From: JANQOH01 sp965201155
Lineage (GTDB): Bacteria > Pseudomonadota > Alphaproteobacteria > UBA7887
Length of the DNA: 64,000 nt
Assembly (NCBI GenBank): GCA_965201155.1
Contig: OZ241752.1
Location: 1,550,001 to 1,614,000, forward strand
Direction of reading: 5' to 3'
The stretch's first letter is position 1. Each line of letters begins with the position of its first letter. The notes under the pieces were generated by a model. It saw only the letters and a program-made list of their open reading frames with translations, did not search any database and was not told the origin of the DNA. Shown piece by piece: positions 50,741 through 59,408 of this stretch. A program made the translations under genes and the position numbers.

Positions 50741-51256
50741 TCAATCGTCTTCGCGGGCGGCTTGCCAGCCCCGCATCACGCCGTCTTTCAACAGGTCCGG
50801 CGGCAGATAATCAACATAGACGACTTCGTAGTCGCCGCCGCCGCCGTTCAGTTGTATGACCTGCATTTCGTAGTCTGCGGCAGTTTCCGCGAAGCGTTCA
50901 TACTCGTCGGCTTCGAACTGGATCATATAGACACGGGGTGTGGGGTCGACGCCCAGCGTGTCGAGAAACAGGTAGAAGCGTCCGGTTTCCTTGTGAAGTT
51001 TCGAGGAAAGCACCTTGTAGTTGCCGTTGGGCGGATAGGGGTTGGGCTGGCCCAGGGTATCCAGCAGCGCGAACAGCGGCAGCCACAGCGCCACGGCGCC
51101 GGCGACCACCGCAAGCGGGCGCAGCCAGCGCGCGCGCCACAATACCGTCAGCACAATAAAGGCGACGCAGCCGATATGCAGCGCCAGCAGTAATGAATAG
51201 TCCATGTCCGGCAGCGTCAGCGCTGCCAGGGCATCCTGCACAAATTCGGATGACAT
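50741..51256 (-). CDS. Membrane-anchored protein of unknown function, paralogous to its upstream neighbour
   Basis: The 171-residue product has two N-terminal hydrophobic helices (about residues 20-40 and 47-67) and a C-terminal hydrophilic domain with NPYPPNGNYKVLSSKL, GRFYLFLDTLG and VVYVDYLPPDLLKDG. The stretch N-x-P-x3-x-Y-x-V/M-L recurs in the next gene upstream (DPRPEPGRYHMLGWEI, RAIYMFLERPG), so the two are probably ancient duplicates. Not recognised. Belongs to the five-gene ExbB-like operon (15-bp gap to its neighbour). Confidence 0.72.
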   Translation of the reverse strand: MSSEFVQDALAALTLPDMDYSLLLALHIGCVAFIVLTVLWRARWLRPLAVVAGAVALWLPLFALLDTLGQPNPYPPNGNYKVLSSKLHKETGRFYLFLDTLGVDPTPRVYMIQFEADEYERFAETAADYEMQVIQLNGGGGDYEVVYVDYLPPDLLKDGVMRGWQAAREDD

Positions 51257-51271
51257 ATCGGCACCCCAGTT

Positions 51272-51739
51272 TCAGCGATCGGTTCGGTAGTCTCCGTAAA
51301 ACCGTTTCTCGAGCGTGATTTCGTATTGCACAGCGCCGGTTTCCGGGTCGTTCCAGATGGTGATCGATTTTTCCTTGAATGTGCCGATCTCCATGGCGGC
51401 GTTCTGCAAGGCAATTGCCGACTTGAGGTCGAAGGGAATCTGGTAATGCAGCGGCTCCACCTGTCCGGGGCGTTCGAGGAACATGTAGATCGCGCGTTCC
51501 GGCTCGTCGATTTCCCAACCGAGCATGTGGTAGCGGCCGGGTTCAGGGCGCGGGTCGGGGAAACCGAGCGTGTTCCGGGCGGTGAACAGGGGATAGGCGA
51601 TGGCGCAGGCACCGACGGCGGCGGTGGCCAGGCGCAGCCACCATCGCCGCCAGTTACGAATGAACAGCATGGCGAATAGGAACGCGATTGTCGCTGCATA
51701 GAGCGCATACAGGACGATCTGGACCATCAATGCCGACAT
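51272..51739 (-). CDS. Membrane-anchored protein of unknown function in the ExbB-like operon
   Basis: The 155-residue product has two hydrophobic helices (about residues 5-28 and 34-55) with a WRRWW junction, then a C-terminal domain with DPRPEPGRYHMLGWEI, AIYMFLERPGQVEPLHYQIPFD and AVQYEITLEKRFYGDY. It resembles the next gene downstream in layout and in the GxY-x2-L and YxFL motifs. The C-terminal domain probably lies in the periplasm. Not recognised. It sits 8 bp after the ExbD-like gene. Confidence 0.72.
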   Translation of the reverse strand: MSALMVQIVLYALYAATIAFLFAMLFIRNWRRWWLRLATAAVGACAIAYPLFTARNTLGFPDPRPEPGRYHMLGWEIDEPERAIYMFLERPGQVEPLHYQIPFDLKSAIALQNAAMEIGTFKEKSITIWNDPETGAVQYEITLEKRFYGDYRTDR

Positions 51740-51747
51740 GGCGTTGC

Positions 51748-52344
51748 CTAGCGCTGGGAAATGATCGACTTGTAGAGGTTGTGCACGCTGTCCTCAATGA
51801 GGCTGCCGCCCTCGTCTAGCGTGAAGCGGACCACCGTCACCTCCTGCTTGCGCCGGTTGAGCAGGATTTCCTCATTGTAGATTTCGCCCAGGTCGCCCTT
51901 GCCGGTCACGCGCACCTTCACCGGCACCGGCAGCGCTTCGCCATATTCATTATAGAGGTGGATGTTGACGGTATATTCGCCCTGGTCGCGGGTGCGGATC
52001 GACATCCATTCATAGTTCAGTTCGGATGTGTCGTTGATCTTGCCGCGGTCGTCGCGTTCGAGGTTGAGCGAAGGCCCGGCTTCATAGATGCCCCAGCCGA
52101 CAGGTACGCCGTCCGGCCCCATACCCCAGACGTCGATATCGTAGGCGGTGCCCGACGGCCACGTCGCCTCGATGAGAATCTGGGTGCGCAGGGGTACCTC
52201 ATCCGGTTTCTGCACCGGGTTGATCAGGAAGGTCAGCAGGAAGATCACGACCACCAGGCTGAACACCATCAGGAACAGCACGTCGCGAAAGGCTATTCCT
52301 GCCGGCTCCTGGACGCGGGGGGTGAAGATATCGAAATCGGACAT
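51748..52344 (-). CDS. ExbD/TolR-like protein with large beta-sandwich periplasmic domain
   Basis: The 198-residue product has one transmembrane helix (about residues 22-45) starting AFRDVLFLMVFS; this matches the F-x-D-V entry of the ExbD/TolR helix, whose Asp carries protons. The periplasmic part (about 150 residues) is not the usual ExbD/TolR domain: it has ATWPSGTAYDIDVWGMGPDG and QGEYTVNIHLYNEYGE, suggesting a beta sandwich of the kind seen in DUF2135-like domains (weak). It lies between an ExbB-like gene and the two paralogous membrane protein genes. Confidence 0.65.
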   Translation of the reverse strand: MSDFDIFTPRVQEPAGIAFRDVLFLMVFSLVVVIFLLTFLINPVQKPDEVPLRTQILIEATWPSGTAYDIDVWGMGPDGVPVGWGIYEAGPSLNLERDDRGKINDTSELNYEWMSIRTRDQGEYTVNIHLYNEYGEALPVPVKVRVTGKGDLGEIYNEEILLNRRKQEVTVVRFTLDEGGSLIEDSVHNLYKSIISQR

Positions 52345-52383
52345 GGGCGGCGGCGCCGAAACTGGTGAAACCGGTTGCCGGGC

Positions 52384-53076
52384 TTATTCGGCGGCGGCGC
52401 GGGTGAGAGGCGCCGGTTCGTTCATGAGGTCCGGGAGGATCTCGATATCGGCATATTCGACGATATCGATCGCCAGTCCGCCGGCCGCGCGGGCGAGCAT
52501 CTGATAGTGGATTTCGAGCCACAGGCCGCCGAGAATGGCGCCGACCAGCGTTGTGAACAGCGCAACCCCCATGCCGTTCACGATCTGGCCCAGAACACCT
52601 TGCACCCGCTCCAGATTGGTTCCGCCGGCTATGCTGTCGCCGAGGCCGCTGACCGCAATGACAAACCCGACGACAGTACCGATCAGGCCCAGGAGGATCA
52701 GCACATTGGCGACATAGTTGATGATCTGGATGGGCAGGAACAGCCGCGCCCGCAATGCGCCGGCAAGCATTCCCTGGTCGACGGGTCCGCCCGGAGATTT
52801 CCTTGCCTTGGTGCGCAGCTTGCCGAGATAGTCAGCGGCCACCCCGGAGGTTGCGCGGGCGGAAAAGCGCACGATCTCCTTGTTCAGGCCGATGATATGA
52901 AACGAACTCACCGCCCAGAACACCAGGAACACGGCGCCGATCACCAGGCTCAAATAGCTGGCATCGCTTTCGATCACCAGCGCGATCCAGCCGCGCAGCC
53001 AGGCCACATAGACCATCAGGCCGGCAAAGGAGTTGATAATCAGCCACTTATACAGCAGGGCGTTGGGACTGTTCAT
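52384..53076 (-). CDS. MotA/TolQ/ExbB proton-channel family protein
   Basis: The 230-residue product has three main transmembrane segments; the C-terminal pair carries the MotA_ExbB pattern (LLGLIGTVVGFVIAVSGL at about residues 120-137 and GMGVALFTTLVGAILGGLW at about 161-179). A cytoplasmic segment of about 60 residues lies before this pair, as in ExbB. It should form the stator-like pentamer that passes protons with the ExbD-like partner encoded next. It heads an operon of five genes. No TonB or Tol-Pal gene is adjacent. ATG 53076 is the likely start; 72 bp more are open upstream. Confidence 0.85.
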   Translation of the reverse strand: MNSPNALLYKWLIINSFAGLMVYVAWLRGWIALVIESDASYLSLVIGAVFLVFWAVSSFHIIGLNKEIVRFSARATSGVAADYLGKLRTKARKSPGGPVDQGMLAGALRARLFLPIQIINYVANVLILLGLIGTVVGFVIAVSGLGDSIAGGTNLERVQGVLGQIVNGMGVALFTTLVGAILGGLWLEIHYQMLARAAGGLAIDIVEYADIEILPDLMNEPAPLTRAAAE

Positions 53077-53215
53077 GCCACCCGTCTTCGCTTGGTTGAT
53101 ATTGCGGGCGGTGCGACGCGGTCCGTCTTGCGCCCCTTGCCGCGCCAACGCGCCGGTGAATCCATGCGCAGCCGTCGGAAACTAGATTTTTCAACAGGGT
53201 ATTGTCAATCGTTCA

Positions 53216-54445
53216 TCATTCGCCGTCCGACCCCGCCGCGGAATTGCGGCGCGCCAGCATTTTCAGGCGCAATGCGTTGAGCTTGATGAACCCCTGAGCG
53301 TCCGCCTGATCGTACACCTGGTCGGCTTCGAATGTCACCGTGTCGCGGTCATACAGGCTGTGGGGCGAGCGGCGGCCGGTGACGGTCACGCTGCCCTTGT
53401 AGAGCCTGAGGCGCACCGCCCCGGTCACATGCGCCTGACTGGCATCGATGGCAGTCTGCAGCATGCGGCGCTCGGGCGAGAACCAGTAGCCATTATATAC
53501 GAGTTCGGCATAGCGCGGCATCAACGCGTCCTTCTGATGCAGCGCGCCGCTGTCGAGGGTGAGGCTTTCCATGGCGCGCCGCGCGGTCAGCAGCACGGTG
53601 CCGCCGGGGGTTTCATAGACGCCGCGTGATTTCATTCCGACATAGCGGTTTTCGACAATATCGGCGCGCCCGATGCCGTTGGCGCCGGCGACAGCGTTGA
53701 GGCGCGTGAGCAGCGCCGCCGGAGACAAGGCTTCGCCGTCGAGCGCCACCGGGTCTCCGCGCTCGAAATCCAGCGTGATCTCGGTCGCTCGGTCGGGCGC
53801 CGCTTCCGGCGCCGCGGTGCGGGTGAACATCTCCTCGTCGGGCGCAGTCCACGGGTCTTCGAGGGCTTTGCCTTCATACGAGATATGGAGGAGATTGGCG
53901 TCGGTGGAATAGGGCGCTTCGCCGCGCTTGTCGGTCGGCACCACAATCTGGTGGGCTTCTGCATAGGCAACGAGCCTGGTGCGGGAATCAAGGTCCCACT
54001 CGCGCCATGGGGCGATCACCCGGATGTCCGGATTCAGCGCGTAATAGCCGAGTTCGAAACGCACCTGGTCATTGCCCTTGCCGGTGGCGCCGTGGGCCAC
54101 GGCGTCCGCGCCCACTGCGCGGGCGATCTCGATCTGGCGGCGCGCGATCAGCGGGCGCGCAATGGCGGTCCCGAGGAGATAGACGCCCTCATATAGCGCG
54201 TTGGCGCGGAACATGGGGAAGACATAGTCGGCAACGAAGGTTTCGCGCAGGTCCTCGATGAAGATTTCCCTGATACCCAGGCGTTCGGCATTGCGACGCG
54301 CCGGTTCAAGCTCCTCGCCCTGTCCCAGGTCCGCGGTGAAGGTGACGACTTCGCAGCGATAGTGCTCCTGCAGCCAACGCAGGATGACCGAGGTATCGAG
54401 GCCGCCCGAATAGGCGAGCACCACTTTCTTTACCGCGCCGGGCAT
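53216..54445 (-). CDS. argG: Argininosuccinate synthase
   Basis: The 409-residue product has the ATP pyrophosphatase loop VVLAYSGGLDTSV at the start, then TADLGQGEELEPARR, GATGKGNDQVRFEL, VPTDKRGEAPYSTDANLLH and ENRYVGMKSRGVYETPGG. It joins citrulline and aspartate with ATP to give argininosuccinate, the penultimate step of arginine synthesis. The start overlaps the end of rlmN by 16 bp, as part of the trmH-ialB-rlmN-argG run. Confidence 0.97.
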   Translation of the reverse strand: MPGAVKKVVLAYSGGLDTSVILRWLQEHYRCEVVTFTADLGQGEELEPARRNAERLGIREIFIEDLRETFVADYVFPMFRANALYEGVYLLGTAIARPLIARRQIEIARAVGADAVAHGATGKGNDQVRFELGYYALNPDIRVIAPWREWDLDSRTRLVAYAEAHQIVVPTDKRGEAPYSTDANLLHISYEGKALEDPWTAPDEEMFTRTAAPEAAPDRATEITLDFERGDPVALDGEALSPAALLTRLNAVAGANGIGRADIVENRYVGMKSRGVYETPGGTVLLTARRAMESLTLDSGALHQKDALMPRYAELVYNGYWFSPERRMLQTAIDASQAHVTGAVRLRLYKGSVTVTGRRSPHSLYDRDTVTFEADQVYDQADAQGFIKLNALRLKMLARRNSAAGSDGE

Positions 54446-55608
54446 GAAGCGTCCTTTTTCGGGAATCGGGATGGAATGCGGCGCCGGGCGCGCTGGCTGG
54501 CGCTCTTGAGTTGTCCGCAGGCAGCCATGATATCGCGGCCGCGCGGCGCACGGATCGGCGCGGAATATCCTGCGTCGTTCACGATTTCGGCGAAGGCGTG
54601 CATGCGGTTGTTGGTGGAGCATTCATAGGGCGCGCCGGGCCAGGCGTTGAACGGGATGAGGTTCACCTTTGCCGGAATTCCCCGCAGCAGGCGCGTCAGT
54701 TCGCGCGCATCGGCATCGCTGTCATTGACCTCGCGCAGCATGACATATTCGAACGTTATGCGCCGTGAATTGCGCGCACCGGGGAAATTCCGGCAAGCAT
54801 TCAGCAGGCTCTCGAGAGGATATTTGCGGTTGATCGGCACCAGCACATCGCGCAGTTCGTCGCGCACGGCGTGCAGCGAGACGGCGAGTCCGACATCGAG
54901 CTCGCGTCCCAGCCGCTCGATCATGGGCACCACGCCGGAAGTGGACAGGGTGATGCGGCGGCGCGACAGGGCGAGGCCCTCGGGATCAATGACGATTTTC
55001 AGCGCCGCAACCACATTGTCGTAATTGAACAGCGGTTCCCCCATGCCCATCATGACGATGTTGGAAATGATGCGGCCTTCGGGCGGCACGGTCCATTCGC
55101 CGATGGTGTCGCGCGCGGTCATCATCTGGCCGACGATTTCTCCGGTGGTCAGGTTGCGGACGAGCTTCTGCGTGCCGGTGTGACAGAAGCTGCAGGTGAG
55201 CGTGCAGCCGACCTGCGACGAGATGCACAGGGCGCCGCGCCCCTGCTCCGGGATGTGGACGCACTCCACCTCATTGCCGTCGCCCAGCCGCAGCAGCCAT
55301 TTGCGCGTTCCGTCGCCCGAGAGTTGCAGGGTTGCTATGTCAGGCCGCCCGATGCGGTAGCGGTCAGCGAAATCGCGGCGCAGGCTTTTGGGTATTGTGG
55401 TCATGGCGTCGAACCGGCGTGCGCCGCGGTGGTAGAGCCAATGCCAGAGCTGCCTGGCGCGGAAGGGTTTTTCGCCGACCGCAGCCATTTCGTGCGCCAG
55501 TTCCTCGCGTGACAGGCCGACCAGTTCGATGCGGGTATCGACCCCGCTGTCGCTGCACGTGTCGACGGTTATACCCGTGCCGGTTGCGGCGCCGGGCGCC
55601 GCATTCAC
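54430..55608 (-). CDS. rlmN: Dual-specificity RNA methyltransferase RlmN
   Basis: The 392-residue product has the radical SAM cluster motif CTLTCSFCHTG (C-x3-C-x2-C), MMGMGEPLFNYDNVV, AVSLHAVRDELRDVLVPINRKYPL and the late catalytic Cys in NAWPGAPYECSTNN. It makes 2-methyladenosine at A2503 in 23S rRNA and A37 in some tRNAs. The start is GTG 55608, overlapping the ialB stop by 4 bp. A short basic tail overlaps argG. Confidence 0.96.
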   Translation of the reverse strand: MNAAPGAATGTGITVDTCSDSGVDTRIELVGLSREELAHEMAAVGEKPFRARQLWHWLYHRGARRFDAMTTIPKSLRRDFADRYRIGRPDIATLQLSGDGTRKWLLRLGDGNEVECVHIPEQGRGALCISSQVGCTLTCSFCHTGTQKLVRNLTTGEIVGQMMTARDTIGEWTVPPEGRIISNIVMMGMGEPLFNYDNVVAALKIVIDPEGLALSRRRITLSTSGVVPMIERLGRELDVGLAVSLHAVRDELRDVLVPINRKYPLESLLNACRNFPGARNSRRITFEYVMLREVNDSDADARELTRLLRGIPAKVNLIPFNAWPGAPYECSTNNRMHAFAEIVNDAGYSAPIRAPRGRDIMAACGQLKSASQRARRRIPSRFPKKDASCPAR

Positions 55609-56132
55609 GGACCGCAGGCTCCGGTCATGGCATCCCGCGCCGCCGTGAAGCCGAGCAGGGAGTATCGGTCGGTGGTGTCGGTGCCGCGCCGCGAGGTTCC
55701 TTCCACAGTCATGCGCACACCGCGCACCATGGCGGCGACGATGTCGCGGTCTTCCTCTTCAGTCGCGGCCCACGCAGTTTCGTCTGAGGTGAACAGGTTG
55801 AACGTGTCATTATCAATGCGAAGGGACACGTCGCTTTCTTCGCGATAGGGGTATCCCGCCTCGACATGGACCACATCGGGTATCGAATCACCGGCGCGGC
55901 GTGTGACCATGACATAGGTAGCGCCGCGGCGGGTGTAGTTGCCTTTGCTTTCCTTGGGCGCAGTATACATGTAGCAGATTTTCACACCGCCCTCTTCGAC
56001 GTAGGATTGTGCGATCCAGTCTCTGAACACGCCCAGCACCTCATCGTCCTCGGCCGCGGCGGCGATTGTCGCAGGCAATGCGACAACGGCAATGGCAGCG
56101 AGGGCAGCGAGGATGCGGCTCAGGTTCATCAT
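55605..56132 (-). CDS. Invasion-associated locus B (IalB) family protein
   Basis: The 175-residue product has a signal peptide (about residues 1-27) and the IalB pattern: VFRDWIAQSYVEEGGVKICYMY, YVMVTRRAGD, DTFNLFTSDETAWAATEEEDRDIVAAMVRG and DRYSLLGFTAARDAM (key blocks GGVKICYMYTAPKES, VTRRAGDSIPDVV). IalB was named for Bartonella erythrocyte invasion but the family is widespread in free-living Alphaproteobacteria as small periplasmic proteins. It lies directly before rlmN, a linkage repeated in the class. Confidence 0.9.
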   Translation of the reverse strand: MMNLSRILAALAAIAVVALPATIAAAAEDDEVLGVFRDWIAQSYVEEGGVKICYMYTAPKESKGNYTRRGATYVMVTRRAGDSIPDVVHVEAGYPYREESDVSLRIDNDTFNLFTSDETAWAATEEEDRDIVAAMVRGVRMTVEGTSRRGTDTTDRYSLLGFTAARDAMTGACGP

Positions 56133-56138
56133 GTTTCT

Positions 56139-56678
56139 TCATCCTCCCAAATGACTGATTTTTGACCCGTGTGTATGCGTTGGCAAGGGCGTTGGCGCGG
56201 CGAAGCGGCTGACCGGCCGCTCGGCGAAGCGCCCGAGACTGATCATGCGGTCATACATGACAACAACGCCTGCGGCAGCAAGATTGATACAGAATAGCGT
56301 CGGAATCCTGACCACATGGCGGCATTTTTCGAGCATTTCAGGACTGAGTGAGCCGAGTTCGGGGCCGAAAATATAGGCGGCGGCGCGGGGGTGGCGAAAG
56401 CTGGGCAGGGGCACCGAGTCCGCCACCAGTTCGATACCCACAAGTTCGCATCCGCGCGGCAGCGAAAGTTCGGCCGGGGAGTCATAATCCCACACAGGCA
56501 GGTTGCGGCGCGCCCGCGACGTATCCGACGGCGCGGCGCGCCTGCTGAAGTCGGCATCTATGGTGAACAGGAACGATGCGCCGAACGCATGCGCGGACCG
56601 GAACAGATTGCCGAGATTCATCGGCTTTGATATGCGTTCCACCCCGATGCCGAAATAACCTTTCCCGAGCCCGGGCAT
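56139..56678 (-). CDS. TrmH/SpoU-family RNA 2'-O-methyltransferase
   Basis: The 179-residue product has the SPOUT pattern: KGYFGIGVERISKPMNLGNLFRSAHAFGAS (motif 1, N-x-G-x3-R-x-A), AYIFGPELGSLSPEMLEKC (motif 2), and VRIPTLFCINLAAAGVVVMYDR (motif 3), with a knotted C-terminal fold. It should methylate a ribose in tRNA or rRNA; the target cannot be told. It stands first in the run trmH-ialB-rlmN-argG and faces away from the quinone oxidoreductase gene across 15 bp. Confidence 0.88.
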   Translation of the reverse strand: MPGLGKGYFGIGVERISKPMNLGNLFRSAHAFGASFLFTIDADFSRRAAPSDTSRARRNLPVWDYDSPAELSLPRGCELVGIELVADSVPLPSFRHPRAAAYIFGPELGSLSPEMLEKCRHVVRIPTLFCINLAAAGVVVMYDRMISLGRFAERPVSRFAAPTPLPTHTHGSKISHLGG

Positions 56679-56693
56679 GACAGGAGATATAGC

Positions 56694-57671
56694 TTGCGCG
56701 CCATCATATGCAAGCAATTGGGAACGCCGGAGTCGCTGGTCTGGGGTGATGCGCCATGCATACCGCCGGGACCGGGCCAGGTGCGGATCGCCGTCCATGC
56801 GGCCGGCGTCAATTTTGCCGATTCGCTGATTATTCAGGGAAAATATCAACACCGCCCCGACCCGCCCTTCATTCCCGGCATGGAAGTTGCCGGCATTGTC
56901 GAGGAAGTTGCGGCGGACGTCACCGGCATCACGCCGGGCGACCGTGTGGCGGCCACCACGGGAACCGGCGGCTATGCGGAGAAGGTGGTGACAGATGCCG
57001 CATGGGTGATGCCGATCGCCGATCATGTGGACCTTGTGAAGGCGGCCGCGTTTCCGGTCGCATACGGCACATCGCTGCTGGCGCTGGAGCATCGCGCGCG
57101 CCTCAGGGCAGGCGAAGTGCTGCTGGTGCTCGGCGCTTCGGGCGGGGTCGGACTCACCGCGGTGGAGATCGGCAAGGCGATGGGCGCCACGGTGATCGCC
57201 TGCGCTTCCAGTGCGGAAAAACTTGCGGTCGCCCAGTGCTACGGCGCCGACCATCTGATCGACTATACCCGCGAGAACATCCGCGACCGCGTGCTGGACC
57301 TGACGGGCGGCGCCGATGTGATCTACGATCCGGTGGGCGGGGCCGCTTCCCGCGAGGCGCTGCGAAGCGTCAAATGGGAAGGGCGGCTTGTCATCATCGG
57401 ATTTGCCGGCGGCGAGATTCAGCAGATTCCCGCGAATTACATACTGCTGAAGAATTGCGCGGTGATCGGCGCATTGTGGGGCGCCTACCGGCAGCGTGCG
57501 CCCTCGGTCATGCGCACCACCATGAATACGCTGGCGGGATGGCTGGAAAGCGGACGCATTCACCCGCACGCCTCCCACATACTGCCTTTGCAGGAGGCGG
57601 GGCGGGCATTGCGGCTGCTGCTTGAGCGCAAGTCGACTGGCAAGGTCGTGCTGACGACAGGCGTCGCATGA
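56694..57671 (+). CDS. NADPH:quinone oxidoreductase-like medium-chain dehydrogenase
   Basis: The 325-residue product has the MDR fold without zinc ligands: N-terminal domain HAAGVNFADSLIIQGKYQHRP-type (block AAGVNFADSLIIQGKY), PFIPGMEVAGIVEEV, then the cofactor domain LVLGASGGVGLTAVEIGKAMG and the quinone-reductase mark YDPVGGAASREALRS. It reduces a quinone or an enone using NADPH. The start is TTG 56694, supported by AGGAGA 8 nt upstream and by the N-terminus MRAIICK. It overlaps the methyltransferase gene by 4 bp. Confidence 0.9.
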   Translation: MRAIICKQLGTPESLVWGDAPCIPPGPGQVRIAVHAAGVNFADSLIIQGKYQHRPDPPFIPGMEVAGIVEEVAADVTGITPGDRVAATTGTGGYAEKVVTDAAWVMPIADHVDLVKAAAFPVAYGTSLLALEHRARLRAGEVLLVLGASGGVGLTAVEIGKAMGATVIACASSAEKLAVAQCYGADHLIDYTRENIRDRVLDLTGGADVIYDPVGGAASREALRSVKWEGRLVIIGFAGGEIQQIPANYILLKNCAVIGALWGAYRQRAPSVMRTTMNTLAGWLESGRIHPHASHILPLQEAGRALRLLLERKSTGKVVLTTGVA

Positions 57672-58930
57672 GCGACGACGCCGTCCGCGCCCAGTACGAG
57701 GCTTATCCCTACCCTCAGCGCGACCCGCGCGAGGAAGCGAAGCGGCTGATTGTCGGTTCGCCGAGCCATTTTGACGAGATCGTCCATTATGTGTTCGGCG
57801 GGCGCGCCCCGACGACCGGCGGGAGGAAGTTCCGCGCCCTGGTCGCCGGCGGCGGCACAGGCGACGCAGCGATCATGCTGGCGCAGCAACTGGCTGACCG
57901 CAACGCGCAGGCGGAGGTCGTTCACCTGGACATTTCACGGGCTTCGCGGCGCGTCGCACAGGCGCGCGCCAAGGCCCGCCGGCTGCGCAATATTCGCTTT
58001 GTCCACGCCTCGCTGTTCGAACTCGGCGAGCAGGCGCCGGGGCCGTTCGACTATATCGATTGCTGCGGCGTGCTGCATCATCTGGAGGACCCGGCGGCGG
58101 GGCTGCGCGCGCTGGCGGCGGCGCTGGCGGACGGCGGCGGCATGGGCGTCATGCTCTACGGCGCCTATGGCCGCACCGGCGTCTATCATGTGCGCGATGC
58201 ACTGCGGATGATCGGCGGCGACGCGGACTCGGCGGACGACCGGCTGACGCTGACCAAACAGCTTCTGGACGCCCTGCCCCAAAGCAACTGGCTGGCGCGC
58301 AACCCGTGGATTGCGGACCACTTGCGCGGCGGCGATGCCGGATTGTTCGATCTGCTGCTGCATGCACGAGACCGCGCCTATACGGTGCCGGAGGTGTTGC
58401 AACTGGCCGCCGCGGCAGGGCTTGCCGTCACGGCGTTTATCGAGCCCGTGCGTTACGATCCGGCGGCGGTGCTGGGAAGCGCAGCGGTCGCCGAACGCGC
58501 GGCCGGGCTGTCATGGGCCGACAGTTGCGCGTTGGCGGAACTGGTCGCCGGCAACATGAAGCGGCATGTCTTCTATGCGGTAAAGGCGGCGCCGGGGCGG
58601 GCCGAGGGAGCAGTCGCCGCGCCGGGCGATGCGGAGGAGACAATTCCCGTGCTGCGGCAGGCGGAGGGCGAAAGGCTGGCGCGCGAAGTGGCGGCGCGCG
58701 GGTCGCTCCGCATAGGGCTGGAAGGGACGCTCTTCACGCCGCGCTTTGACAAACTGGCACCGGCGATCCTGTCACGCATCGACGGTCGGCGCTCGCTGTC
58801 GGAAATCCATGCAGCGTTCTCCGCACCTTGCGAATGGTCCGAGTTCCACGCCGCATTCGATGACCTTTACGGCAAGCTCAACGGTCTCAATGTGCTGTTG
58901 CTGCGCCGCCCGGCGGCCCCTGCCGGTTAA
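57668..58930 (+). CDS. SAM-dependent methyltransferase with C-terminal extra domain
   Basis: The 420-residue product starts VRAQYEAYPYPQRDP, followed by a class I methyltransferase domain (about residues 60-190) with ALVAGGGTGDAAI (motif I) and CCGVLHHLEDPAAGLRAL. A second region (about 310-415) has SLRIGLEGTLFTPRFDKL and RIDGRRSLSEIHAAF, which resembles a small winged-helix or PqqD-like module. The YEAYPYP start is typical of a proteobacterial group annotated as bifunctional or ubiquinone-type methyltransferases. Substrate unknown. Starts inside the stop of the preceding gene (ATGA). Confidence 0.8.
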   Translation: MSDDAVRAQYEAYPYPQRDPREEAKRLIVGSPSHFDEIVHYVFGGRAPTTGGRKFRALVAGGGTGDAAIMLAQQLADRNAQAEVVHLDISRASRRVAQARAKARRLRNIRFVHASLFELGEQAPGPFDYIDCCGVLHHLEDPAAGLRALAAALADGGGMGVMLYGAYGRTGVYHVRDALRMIGGDADSADDRLTLTKQLLDALPQSNWLARNPWIADHLRGGDAGLFDLLLHARDRAYTVPEVLQLAAAAGLAVTAFIEPVRYDPAAVLGSAAVAERAAGLSWADSCALAELVAGNMKRHVFYAVKAAPGRAEGAVAAPGDAEETIPVLRQAEGERLAREVAARGSLRIGLEGTLFTPRFDKLAPAILSRIDGRRSLSEIHAAFSAPCEWSEFHAAFDDLYGKLNGLNVLLLRRPAAPAG

Positions 58931-58963
58931 GGGGCAGCGATTCGGTAGGAAACCTTCACGAAA

Positions 58964-59155
58964 TCAGAACGACCCGCCAAAAGCGCTGCGATATCCCGCC
59001 ACGACGACACTGTAGGCAGGCGCGCGGGGAAGCGGGGGCGCGTCATGGAGACGGCTTTCCGATGCCGCGCCGGCATGCTTGCTCTTGCGGCGGCGGTCCT
59101 CCGCACCGGTGGGTGACGGCGTTTCCGATGACTTGGTGTTGCGGCGGGGGATCAT
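58964..59155 (-). CDS. Possible small basic protein
   Basis: This 63-codon frame starts MIPRRNTKSSETPSP and ends YRSAFGGSF. It is rich in Arg, Ser and Pro. Support comes mainly from a strong Shine-Dalgarno (AGGAGGG, 8 nt before ATG 59155) in an otherwise empty 478-bp gap. No homologue is recognised. It could also be chance. Confidence 0.35.
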   Translation of the reverse strand: MIPRRNTKSSETPSPTGAEDRRRKSKHAGAASESRLHDAPPLPRAPAYSVVVAGYRSAFGGSF

Positions 59156-59276
59156 TGCCAGTGCCCTCCTGGCAGCGTGCAGGTCAAGTGTCATGAATTT
59201 TACATATGACGGTGCTTGTGCACCGCACATCCTGCGGCCACCCGATTGACGTCCAAATCTCATAAAATTCTCACAC

Positions 59277-59294
59277 TGTGACAAATTTGCCACA
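59277..59294. promoter_or_regulatory. Candidate operator upstream of the enoyl-CoA hydratase gene
   Basis: TGTGACAAATTTGCCACA is an 18-bp palindrome with one mismatched pair, in an AT-rich part of the 478-bp gap 58931-59408, 115 bp before the enoyl-CoA hydratase start. It may bind a regulator of fatty-acid or amino-acid breakdown genes (inference). The gap also holds a CGGTGC-TTGT-GCACCG hairpin (59210-59225). Confidence 0.4.
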
Positions 59295-59408
59295 ACACAT
59301 TGCCGCGCCGGGCTGAAACACCGCCGGCCAGACCGCCCGCAGCCCTGCTATAACACCCGCGATGTCCCGCATGGGCGTTGTGCGCCGGCGGCAAGAAGGA
59401 GCCGAGCC

